DNA of 25,000 bases from a virus, in the IMG/VR virus record IMGVR_UViG_3300032046_000207, positions 1-25,000 of that record. One strand, written 5' to 3'. Made by a program: the position numbers and the translations under genes. The notes under the pieces were generated by a model. That model ran no database searches. It saw nothing but the letters and a program-made list of their open reading frames with translations, and was not told the origin of the DNA. This document shows, in pieces, positions 14,176 to 19,829 of this stretch (its first letter is position 1; every line of letters starts with the position of its first letter).

Positions 14176-14502
14176 TTAGCCGCGACGTTGAAATGCAACA
14201 AGTTCTATCGCTACACCAGCCGTTATCGCTTTCAACCATAAGCTGTCATGATCGCCGATAGCCGTTTCGACCGGACCTTCCCACTCACCGTACGGATAGG
14301 TAGCGGAAGCGACTGGCACTTCGACGTAGTTTAGGTCACCCGTGAAATCTGGTTCAGTGAAATAGAGGCGTACAATGTTCGCGCCCTTATTCCGAATCTT
14401 GAGGTGAGAAATATGAAAAGGCAACCGCACTTTGCGCCCTGTAGTAGTAATGGTCTCCCGCAATACATACGGTATGCCACCACGTGTCTGCACAACACTC
14501 AT
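14176..14502 (-). CDS. Small virion structural protein, unknown
   Basis: A 108-residue beta-rich protein (HISHLKIRNKGANIVRLYFT, YVEVPVASATYPYGEW, GVAIELVAFQRRG). The strand-turn pattern fits a single jelly-roll or sandwich. No Cys pairs or membrane helices are present. The ATG at 14500-14502 has GGAGG 8 bases upstream, one of the best sites in the window, suggesting high expression. It lies between a second small head-type protein and the fibre modules. A capsid decoration or an appendage segment would fit. I do not recognise a family. Confidence 0.6.
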   Translation of the reverse strand: MSVVQTRGGIPYVLRETITTTGRKVRLPFHISHLKIRNKGANIVRLYFTEPDFTGDLNYVEVPVASATYPYGEWEGPVETAIGDHDSLWLKAITAGVAIELVAFQRRG

Positions 14503-14530
14503 CGCGAACCTCCACCAAAAGCAAAAGAGG

Positions 14531-14806
14531 TTATTTGCCTAGCGCAGTCCAGTTAACTTTAACCGGAGCGATACCTGGAGTCACGCCGTCAACTGCCGTA
14601 ACGTGCAACGTCAGCTTTTGATCGCTACCCGGCGTTACGTCACCCAGCACACCTGAAACTAAAGCTTCAGCCGCACTCGGAAGTTGCGCCAAGGAAACGG
14701 TAAAACTCTGGATATTGCGCAAGCCAGTTTCAACAACAAGCAAGCCAGTTACAAACTCAATTGCGCCCGCTACTTCAGGCAAATGGGTGCTTTTTGGACT
14801 AAACAT
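14531..14806 (-). CDS. Small beta-sandwich protein, possible capsid decoration
   Basis: A 91-residue protein. Residues about 28-91 form strands with Ig-like spacing (NIQSFTVSLAQLP, then SDQKLTLHVTAVDGV and IAPVKVNWTALGK). The N-terminus (PEVAGAIEFVTGLLVVETGL) has alternating hydrophobics. AGGAG precedes the ATG by 8 bases. It is encoded two genes after the major capsid protein, where small outer-capsid or appendage proteins often lie. The role is inferred from size, fold pattern and position. It could equally be an adaptor of the fibre cluster that follows. Confidence 0.6.
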   Translation of the reverse strand: MFSPKSTHLPEVAGAIEFVTGLLVVETGLRNIQSFTVSLAQLPSAAEALVSGVLGDVTPGSDQKLTLHVTAVDGVTPGIAPVKVNWTALGK

Positions 14807-14815
14807 TTTCTTCTC

Positions 14816-15334
14816 CTACTCGTACATAGCCTCTTTGATCTTAGCGACCAAGCTAGCTTTGTCCTTACCAACGTATTTCACTTTGTAAGCTTTCGCGCAT
14901 GCGCGGAGCCAGTTCAACGAATAAGACGCTTTCGGATCTGCCCATTCCGCATTGCCTTTGGGGATAACCGGGTCTTTCCCGTCATCAACTTCGCCACGCT
15001 TCTTAGCCTCAAACTGGTCTACAGCCGCAATAGTCGCTGAAACCTCAATAGCAGGCTTTGTAACGTCGTCTAAACGCGAAGGTGGGGGGATTACCTCCCC
15101 TGTAGCGGTAATCAGCTTTATGGTGCCTTTATGCGCGCTACGATCGGGTTTAGGGGCATTCGCAAGACGCCAAGCCGTTTTGTTAGCCAGCAAAAGCTCG
15201 CCATCAGCCTGGGGCACGTCTACCGCTTTGCCCTCTTCATCTCGAATAACTAGGTCGTGGGCAATCTTGTAAATATGCCCGTTGACCGACACTGCCGTAT
15301 TCTTCTTGTGGAATAGCAAATTCTGAAGTTCCAT
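14816..15334 (-). CDS. Head-associated protein with C-terminal HeH/LEM-like domain
   Basis: A 172-residue protein that follows the capsid gene. The N-terminal 60 residues are beta-type (NTAVSVNGHIYKIAHDLVIR). A charged, Pro-rich middle follows, and the C-terminal about 40 residues (KASYSLNWLRACAKAYKVKY, then GKDKASLVAKIKEAMYE) resemble a HeH/LEM-like or SAP-like helix-extended-helix unit. Such small domains occur in phage head proteins and Rho N-termini and bind DNA or protein. The ATG at 15332-15334 has GAGG 6-7 bases upstream. A strong hairpin separates it from the capsid gene. Probable role: head completion or decoration. The domain call is tentative. Confidence 0.6.
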   Translation of the reverse strand: MELQNLLFHKKNTAVSVNGHIYKIAHDLVIRDEEGKAVDVPQADGELLLANKTAWRLANAPKPDRSAHKGTIKLITATGEVIPPPSRLDDVTKPAIEVSATIAAVDQFEAKKRGEVDDGKDPVIPKGNAEWADPKASYSLNWLRACAKAYKVKYVGKDKASLVAKIKEAMYE

Positions 15335-15367
15335 CGTATGCCTCGCTCTCCTCTTTAATCGGGGACA

Positions 15368-15404
15368 GGGTGCGGACCAAGTAAAATTACCTGAGTCCGC
15401 ACCC
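15368..15404 (-). other. GC-rich 10-bp hairpin between capsid gene and next gene
   Basis: GGGTGCGGAC (15368-15377) pairs perfectly with GTCCGCACCC (15395-15404) around a 17-base AT-rich loop. It starts 30 bases after the capsid stop in the direction of transcription. No T-tract follows (CTGTCCCCGATT), so it is not a standard intrinsic terminator. A likely role is protecting the 3' end of the abundant capsid message or marking an RNase processing site. It lies in the 100-base capsid-downstream gap. Confidence 0.6.
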
Positions 15405-15434
15405 CGTACCTAGCCAAACAATGCTTATACCAGT

Positions 15435-16880
15435 TTACGGTTGACCAGCATAGCCGGTAGCTCGTCCAACGTTCGTATATAGAACGTTTTTACCTGGAGT
15501 ATAAAGCACGGGCACACCGTAGAGCAGCATCATGAACCGAATGCTGCTATCGACGGTAGCCAACGGGATCTTAACCAAAGGCGCCAACTGTTTGAAGCTC
15601 ATGTTTTCCATGTTTTGCTGGAAAAGGAATGCGCTTGAGCAATAGGGCAGCCGATAGTTTTGATCCTGCAAAGTCATAGCGCCAGCACCCGCGGTATTCT
15701 TAACCCGCGCGATAAGACGCTCTGAACCACTGGCTCCGTCTTTCTTGGACCGGAAAATCTCGTACCAACCAACGTCAACCGCACTACCCGGCGTCATAAT
15801 CCACGTAACCTTGACACCCGTAGCAACAGTCAAAGCAGTCGGGCCCGCCACAAGCGGCACACCAGCACTGCGACCGTAACGGTTGCACGCCTGGATAACG
15901 TAGAAGTAATCACCGCCGTCGTCCACTTCAAACTTGGCGGTAGTATCAACCGGGGTAGTCGCCCCAGTGCTTACTGTCGGAGTAGCCGGTCGTTTGAGCG
16001 CATCACCACGAGCCACCGATACCGGGCCACCGTCATCAATGAACACGTCCGGGTTAAACTTCACGTCGCCGGCAGGCGAGGTAAAGCCCTTAACCTGGAG
16101 TCCAACCATGCCGCTATCCGTCTTGTCGAACAAGTCGTAGCGAGCCTTGGGGAAGAACACCTTGGTCAAATCCGCGATCACCTTTGGGTTCGCGTAAATG
16201 TCAGTCGGGGTTCCGTAGTTGGGCGCATCCTGTACAGTCAACGCGCCATCAATCAAAACGTCTTCCGACAAAGGCCGACCACGAAGGTCGATGATATTCG
16301 CCACAGGCGAATTTTGCTTCAACAGTTTCTCATACCCGTCAAACTGCAACGAGCTAAGATCGCTGTCCGCGTAGAACAATCCGCGCTCAAGAATGCGGAG
16401 CAAATGCATAGTGCCGTTGACCGCTTCTTGTGCCAACACATTACCATGCGCCGGACGAACCAAGCTCATCACGTGCGAGACACGACGGGTCGTACCGAGG
16501 TACTTAACCAAACTGAACTTACGTTCGTAGGTCGAATCATCCTCATTAGGAAGATCGCCTTCATCAATGTACCCAGCGTCCGGATTCTGGCCATACGACT
16601 GGATTTGATTGAATTCTTCAATCGTATTGTAGGCGGGGAGTTTCGGAATCTGTTTCCAAAACTTGATATGGTCCATCTTGAACGTAACGTTTTTCAACGT
16701 GCGTTCCAGAGATTCCACACGCAGCGCAAAGCCGTCGCCAGCCGTAGCGCTACCCGGAGGGTTAACTTCGTGACCGGCCACGAGTGCCTTGTTGAGGTCG
16801 TCAACATCATTCTGCGTAGAAGCTCCGAAGCCTTCAACGCCGTCGTAATCTCTCCACGAAACCAAATTACCGTTACTCAT
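15435..16880 (-). CDS. Major capsid protein with inserted FN3-like domain
   Basis: A 481-residue protein in the slot after protease and scaffold, with the features of HK97-fold capsids. Residues about 60-190 hold the N-arm and spine-like region (MDHIKFWKQIPKLPAYNTIE; KYLGTTRRVSHVMSLV; helix with LLRILERGLFY). Residues about 195-295 and 412-481 form the rest of the fold (TDIYANPKVIADLTKVFFP; SIRFMMLLYGVPVLY). Residues about 298-412 interrupt it with a fibronectin type III-like sandwich (DYFYVIQACNRYGRSAG; VGWYEIFRSKKDG), probably displayed on the capsid surface. AGGAG precedes the ATG at 16878-16880 by 9 bases. An N-terminal part before about residue 50 may be removed by the protease, but no cleavage site can be proven here. 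Confidence 0.85.
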   Translation of the reverse strand: MSNGNLVSWRDYDGVEGFGASTQNDVDDLNKALVAGHEVNPPGSATAGDGFALRVESLERTLKNVTFKMDHIKFWKQIPKLPAYNTIEEFNQIQSYGQNPDAGYIDEGDLPNEDDSTYERKFSLVKYLGTTRRVSHVMSLVRPAHGNVLAQEAVNGTMHLLRILERGLFYADSDLSSLQFDGYEKLLKQNSPVANIIDLRGRPLSEDVLIDGALTVQDAPNYGTPTDIYANPKVIADLTKVFFPKARYDLFDKTDSGMVGLQVKGFTSPAGDVKFNPDVFIDDGGPVSVARGDALKRPATPTVSTGATTPVDTTAKFEVDDGGDYFYVIQACNRYGRSAGVPLVAGPTALTVATGVKVTWIMTPGSAVDVGWYEIFRSKKDGASGSERLIARVKNTAGAGAMTLQDQNYRLPYCSSAFLFQQNMENMSFKQLAPLVKIPLATVDSSIRFMMLLYGVPVLYTPGKNVLYTNVGRATGYAGQP

Positions 16881-16898
16881 TTTCTCTTCTCCTACCCG

Positions 16899-16937
16899 CT
16901 AAGGGTTTTACTGTTAAAAAAGGCCGCTTACCCTTAG
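16899..16937 (-). repeat. 8-bp inverted repeat between scaffold stop and capsid gene
   Basis: CTAAGGGT (16899-16906) and ACCCTTAG (16930-16937) are exact inverted repeats 23 bases apart. The right arm covers the scaffold-like gene's stop codon (16934-16936). The left arm ends just upstream of the capsid Shine-Dalgarno sequence. The loop contains a T6 run on the coding strand. Folding could pair the scaffold end with the capsid leader and affect relative translation. There is no direct evidence of a regulatory role. Confidence 0.4.
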
Positions 16938-17884
16938 TGGGCTACGTGGCCGGTTTTCCTTTGATAGAACCCTTTGACCGCAGCCAACATAGGCTTGCTA
17001 ATCATATGGGTCTGTTCATACTTCGACGTAGCCAAAGCGATATCTTCGCCATGCTCAGTCGCGCCACTCATGCCTTTGGCCATGCTCTCTTCCATGAGTC
17101 CGTCTAGGCCATCGAGTACCTGACTCTTGTTCATCGCTTCACCCTCTTCATTACCGGCAAAGCTTTTTTGAAGAACCTGAGTACCGCGGCTCAACCCCAT
17201 GCTCTTAGGAGCACGCGCGGGCTTGGCGCCGATAACGCCCATATCTTCGCTCATCGACTTGACCATGAGCCCGATATCCCGAATAGCTTTGGCCATCACG
17301 AGATTGAATTCATGACGCCGATTGTCAGACTTCTGGATTTCCTCGCCGACATTGCGCAAGCTCTTAACCAATTCGGTATGCTGCTCTTGCAGGTATTCCG
17401 AAACGTCCAAAGCTTTTTGCAAATTGTCGTTCTCGCCCATGCTCTTGACGATAGCTTCGCCTGGCTCATCGGCTACAGCCGACACACCACCCAGCAATTC
17501 AAACAGTTCTTCCTGCTCTGACTTGCTAAGCGTTTCGCTGGTAGCCTTAGACAACAGACGCTCTTTGCGGCTCGGCGCATCGCCCGATTCAGCAAACGCC
17601 GACAACTTGTCCAGAGATTTCTGAAGGTCTCCAGGGGTCAAGCTCTTGCGGGCTTTCTGTTCCTCTTCACCTTCCTCTTGCTCGCCGGCTTCAAACTGGG
17701 GATTTTCCTCATCCTCATGCTCTTCGCCTTCCTCGTCTTCAGCCTTGCTAACCACGTCCGGTGGCTTTGCGTCCGCCGACACGCCTGACGCGGGGCCTAC
17801 GCGAGTCGAAGTAAAATTACCATCGCTCGGGGTTACGCCAACCTCGGGCTTTTCCTCACCAGCATATTCCGTACCTTTTTTCAT
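16934..17884 (-). CDS. Probable head scaffolding protein
   Basis: A 316-residue, highly charged and mainly helical protein between the prohead protease and the major capsid gene, the standard place for a scaffold. Residues about 48-77 form an acidic tract of Glu/Asp. Residues about 80-175 are Lys/Ser/Leu/Glu-rich helices (SLTPGDLQKSLDKLSAFAES and SKSEQEELFELLGG). Residues about 160-225 have a coiled-coil look (LQEQHTELVKSLRNVGEEIQ). There are no Cys and no membrane segments. Scaffolds direct capsid assembly and are cut up by the protease before DNA packaging. The ATG at 17882-17884 has AGGAG 8 bases upstream and lies 12 bases after the protease stop. The identity is inferred from composition and synteny. 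Confidence 0.65.
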   Translation of the reverse strand: MKKGTEYAGEEKPEVGVTPSDGNFTSTRVGPASGVSADAKPPDVVSKAEDEEGEEHEDEENPQFEAGEQEEGEEEQKARKSLTPGDLQKSLDKLSAFAESGDAPSRKERLLSKATSETLSKSEQEELFELLGGVSAVADEPGEAIVKSMGENDNLQKALDVSEYLQEQHTELVKSLRNVGEEIQKSDNRRHEFNLVMAKAIRDIGLMVKSMSEDMGVIGAKPARAPKSMGLSRGTQVLQKSFAGNEEGEAMNKSQVLDGLDGLMEESMAKGMSGATEHGEDIALATSKYEQTHMISKPMLAAVKGFYQRKTGHVAH

Positions 17885-17896
17885 GATTTTTCTCCT

Positions 17897-18961
17897 CTAA
17901 AGGGTTCCGCTACGTTTGAGCTGTTTAGTCAGCTCGATTATCCGCCCAGCCGTAGCGGCAGACGCTTGCGGAATTGCACGCATCACCCAAGCCACAGCTT
18001 CAGCATCCGTTAACGCTTTGTTCATTATCGACGAAGGGCCAATACCCCTAGATGCCATTGTCCCGTCAGTTACTTTGCCCTTGAAACTACGCTTACCCGT
18101 TGAACCCGCACGTGCCGCTGGATCTGCCGGCTGACCGGCAATACCCTTGTTGTGTGGCATGCGCGGAGGCTTAGTGATTGCCGGCGGTTTGATATGCCGC
18201 AAGCCGCTAGACGGCGCACCACCTAGACCAGTACCGTGCAGTATTGGCGTTCCTTTTTTCAGAGGCTTGGGGGGCTGCCAATCTGATTCCAGGCTTTCGG
18301 GTCGTAAGGGTGCGCCGTTCCCAGCCGCGGTAAGCATCTTTTCCAAATGTGCCACGCGAGTTTCAAGCTCATCGTCGTCAGCACGTTGCAGAGCTTCAAT
18401 GCTCTTGTTCAGAATCTCAAGGCCGGTGTCAGTATTCACAGGTGAATTTGTGATCGCGACGTTACGCACAAGCGCTTTGGCAATGTTGCTACCTACCCAT
18501 TGCGGCGTACCATCTTCGGACTTTTTAACGATGGTACGCGGGCCACTACGGCGAAGAATTTTACCTTCGACGCTAAACCCAAGACGCCGGCCCGTACCCT
18601 GTAACGCCTGACCCAGCTCCCAGAGTTTATCACCGCGATCTGTTTTGAGTAGGTAACCTTCAGCCCAATGCCCAGCATGTTGGGCAGTTTCACCAGTAGG
18701 TAGCTTATCGCCTTTTTGAAATTTCTTGGCAACTTCAGGATAGCCAACTATGCCGTCAGTGTCCTTGGTGTGGTTATCGTTGTACCAACCATTCTTGAGC
18801 CAATCGGAAAGGTCTAGTGCGTCAGCCAACACCGTTTCGCCCTGGCGGTCTGGCGCTTCGGTGGAGATAATCCCGCCGATACGGCGTTGTTTACCTTTGG
18901 GTGCGTCAGCCTTTTCAAAAAAGGTGACCGGCACTTCAAATTCAAACGGAAAACTACGCAT
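17897..18961 (-). CDS. Prohead (capsid maturation) serine protease, HK97/S78-like
   Basis: A 354-residue protein whose first about 190 residues match the phage prohead protease fold. A strand block GGIISTEAPDRQGETVLAD (29-47) is followed by NGWYNDNHTK with the likely catalytic His64. Then come GRRLGFSVEGKI with the likely nucleophile Ser130, and VAITNSPVNTDTGLEIL (168-184), the last conserved block. The enzyme cuts scaffold and capsid N-termini inside the prohead. The C-terminal 160 residues are Pro/Gly/Lys-rich, then helical (AEAVAWVMRAIPQASAATAG), and may be an assembly or targeting tail. The start is the ATG at 18959-18961 with TTGGAG about 9 bases upstream. A longer frame to 19114 would begin at TTG and run through a terminator hairpin, so it was rejected. 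Confidence 0.88.
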   Translation of the reverse strand: MRSFPFEFEVPVTFFEKADAPKGKQRRIGGIISTEAPDRQGETVLADALDLSDWLKNGWYNDNHTKDTDGIVGYPEVAKKFQKGDKLPTGETAQHAGHWAEGYLLKTDRGDKLWELGQALQGTGRRLGFSVEGKILRRSGPRTIVKKSEDGTPQWVGSNIAKALVRNVAITNSPVNTDTGLEILNKSIEALQRADDDELETRVAHLEKMLTAAGNGAPLRPESLESDWQPPKPLKKGTPILHGTGLGGAPSSGLRHIKPPAITKPPRMPHNKGIAGQPADPAARAGSTGKRSFKGKVTDGTMASRGIGPSSIMNKALTDAEAVAWVMRAIPQASAATAGRIIELTKQLKRSGTL

Positions 18962-18977
18962 ACCCAAAAACTCCAAT

Positions 18978-19021
18978 AAAAAAAGGGGCAAGTAGCTGGA
19001 GTAAACCAAACTACTTGCCCC
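18978..19021 (-). terminator. Intrinsic terminator just upstream of protease gene
   Basis: On the minus strand GGGGCAAGTAG (19011-19021 reversed) pairs over 11 bases with CTACTTGCCCC (18985-18995 reversed) around a 15-base loop, followed directly by a run of seven T. This is a textbook rho-independent terminator. It ends about 17 bases before the protease ATG and less than 10 bases before its Shine-Dalgarno sequence, leaving no space for a promoter between them. Expression of the protease must therefore read through it, pointing to attenuation, antitermination or partial read-through. Confidence 0.85.
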
Positions 19022-19025
19022 TTCC

Positions 19026-19058
19026 GGACCTAAGTCCCTACGGGCTACCGAAGCCCGT
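19026..19058 (-). other. Two small hairpins in the leader before the terminator
   Basis: In transcription order, ACGGGCT/AGCCCGT (19040-19046 with 19052-19058) forms a perfect 7-bp stem with a five-base loop. Then GGAC/GTCC (19026-19029 with 19034-19037) forms a 4-bp stem with a four-base loop. They are followed 5 bases later by the terminator hairpin. Together they make a compact structured leader between the zinc-ribbon stop and the protease. The arrangement could be an antitermination element or simply spacer; neither hairpin matches a riboswitch I recognise. Confidence 0.5.
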
Positions 19059-19121
19059 TTAAGGGTTCCTCGTTTGCTTGCGTACAGAAAGCCAGAATTC
19101 CAGAGTTCTGTCAAGCCTGAT

Positions 19122-19337
19122 TTATGATTTCTCTGGAATCACAAAACGTTCAGCGGGGATAGTCAAGTTCTCTTTGAGTTGCAACGGGAGTTGAATTAGC
19201 TGTTTGCACCAATGGCATTTAGCACGGCACTGGCCGTCGCTTGTGAATTCCAGAGGGCCATCCGTGCGTATGCGCGTGATATCTCCAGTCTTCTGGATAA
19301 TCTTATTTTTGCAAGAGGGGCATCGTACTCCGATCAT
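19122..19337 (-). CDS. Com-like zinc-ribbon protein
   Basis: A 71-residue protein starting MIGVRCPSCKNKII, with Cys pairs CPSC (6-9) and CHWC, preceded by another Cys (CRAKCHWC). The spacing and the hydrophobic strand after the second pair (KQLIQLPL) resemble Com, the zinc-finger RNA-binding regulator of Mu mom translation, and related small phage ribbons. The start is the ATG at 19335-19337, which overlaps the endonuclease stop as ATGA and has AGGG about 7 bases upstream; a TTG two codons earlier is less likely. Its end FVIPEKS shares the IPE motif seen elsewhere in the window. Possible roles are RNA binding or regulation of a neighbouring gene. No mom homologue is visible in this window. 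Confidence 0.55.
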   Translation of the reverse strand: MIGVRCPSCKNKIIQKTGDITRIRTDGPLEFTSDGQCRAKCHWCKQLIQLPLQLKENLTIPAERFVIPEKS

Positions 19338-19825
19338 AACCAAGCCCTACCATTTCGGATACGACAGATTCGGGTACGATCAATATTGAATTGGCGCGCA
19401 ATCACCCACTGTGGAACACCCTGGATAGCTTTAATCTGCTTAACGTCTTTATTCGTCAGTTTAGCCATCCCGTGGCGCTCTCTGCATGCTAAGCGCCCTA
19501 AACGTCGTGTATCACTAGAATTTTCAAGCGGAGTACCCCAAACTAAATTTGCAGGTTGATTATTTTGAGGATTACCGTCAAGGTGGCGCACTTGATAAGA
19601 TGGATCCGGGCGTATTCCACAAAAGGCGTTAGTAACTAGCTGGTGTACACTACGCACTATGCGTCGTCCTTCCCACAACGCCACCATGACGTAACCCGCT
19701 TTGCTCAGAAAAGTTTTACGGATTTGAATTTGTCGTCGATATTTGCAAGGCAACCGACGAACCCGCCCCAAATTACTAACCTGATAGACTGGGTGTTCAA
19801 TGATATCGCGCCATTCCTCTTCCAT
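19334..19825 (-). CDS. NUMOD4 / HNH homing endonuclease
   Basis: A complete 163-residue free-standing endonuclease. It opens with a NUMOD4 element (EEEWRDIIEHPVYQVSNLGR, 2-21). The HNH core is at about 61-103 (HQLVTNAFCG; YQVRHLDGNPQNNQPANLVW; GTPLENSSD). A C-terminal helix-turn-helix follows (KLTNKDVKQIKAI; QWVIARQFNIDRTRICRIRN). The HNH domain cuts DNA to spread the gene; NUMOD4 and HTH provide DNA specificity. The ATG at 19823-19825 is only 4 bases beyond the giant gene's stop and lacks a clear Shine-Dalgarno sequence, as is common for homing genes. Nothing indicates that the surrounding genes are interrupted, so it is intergenic rather than in an intron. Confidence 0.88.
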   Translation of the reverse strand: MEEEWRDIIEHPVYQVSNLGRVRRLPCKYRRQIQIRKTFLSKAGYVMVALWEGRRIVRSVHQLVTNAFCGIRPDPSYQVRHLDGNPQNNQPANLVWGTPLENSSDTRRLGRLACRERHGMAKLTNKDVKQIKAIQGVPQWVIARQFNIDRTRICRIRNGRAWL

Positions 19826-19829
19826 TTGT

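Noticed and set aside
14054-14239. 61-residue minus-strand ORF between small virion genes
   Set aside because: It overlaps two better-supported genes in another frame and shows no family features.
16314-16937. 207-residue plus-strand ORF opposite the capsid gene
   Set aside because: It is antisense to a clear capsid gene, has no recognisable domain and runs against the direction of all other genes.
19086-19114. Perfect TTGACA on the minus strand at 19109-19114, a possible promoter for the head genes
   Set aside because: No acceptable -10 hexamer occurs at 15-19 bases spacing (the best is CTTTCT or TTTCTG).
18962-19114. N-terminal extension of the protease back to a TTG at 19114
   Set aside because: It would be translated through the terminator and hairpins. 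The ATG at 18961 has a good Shine-Dalgarno sequence and matches the expected family N-terminus.
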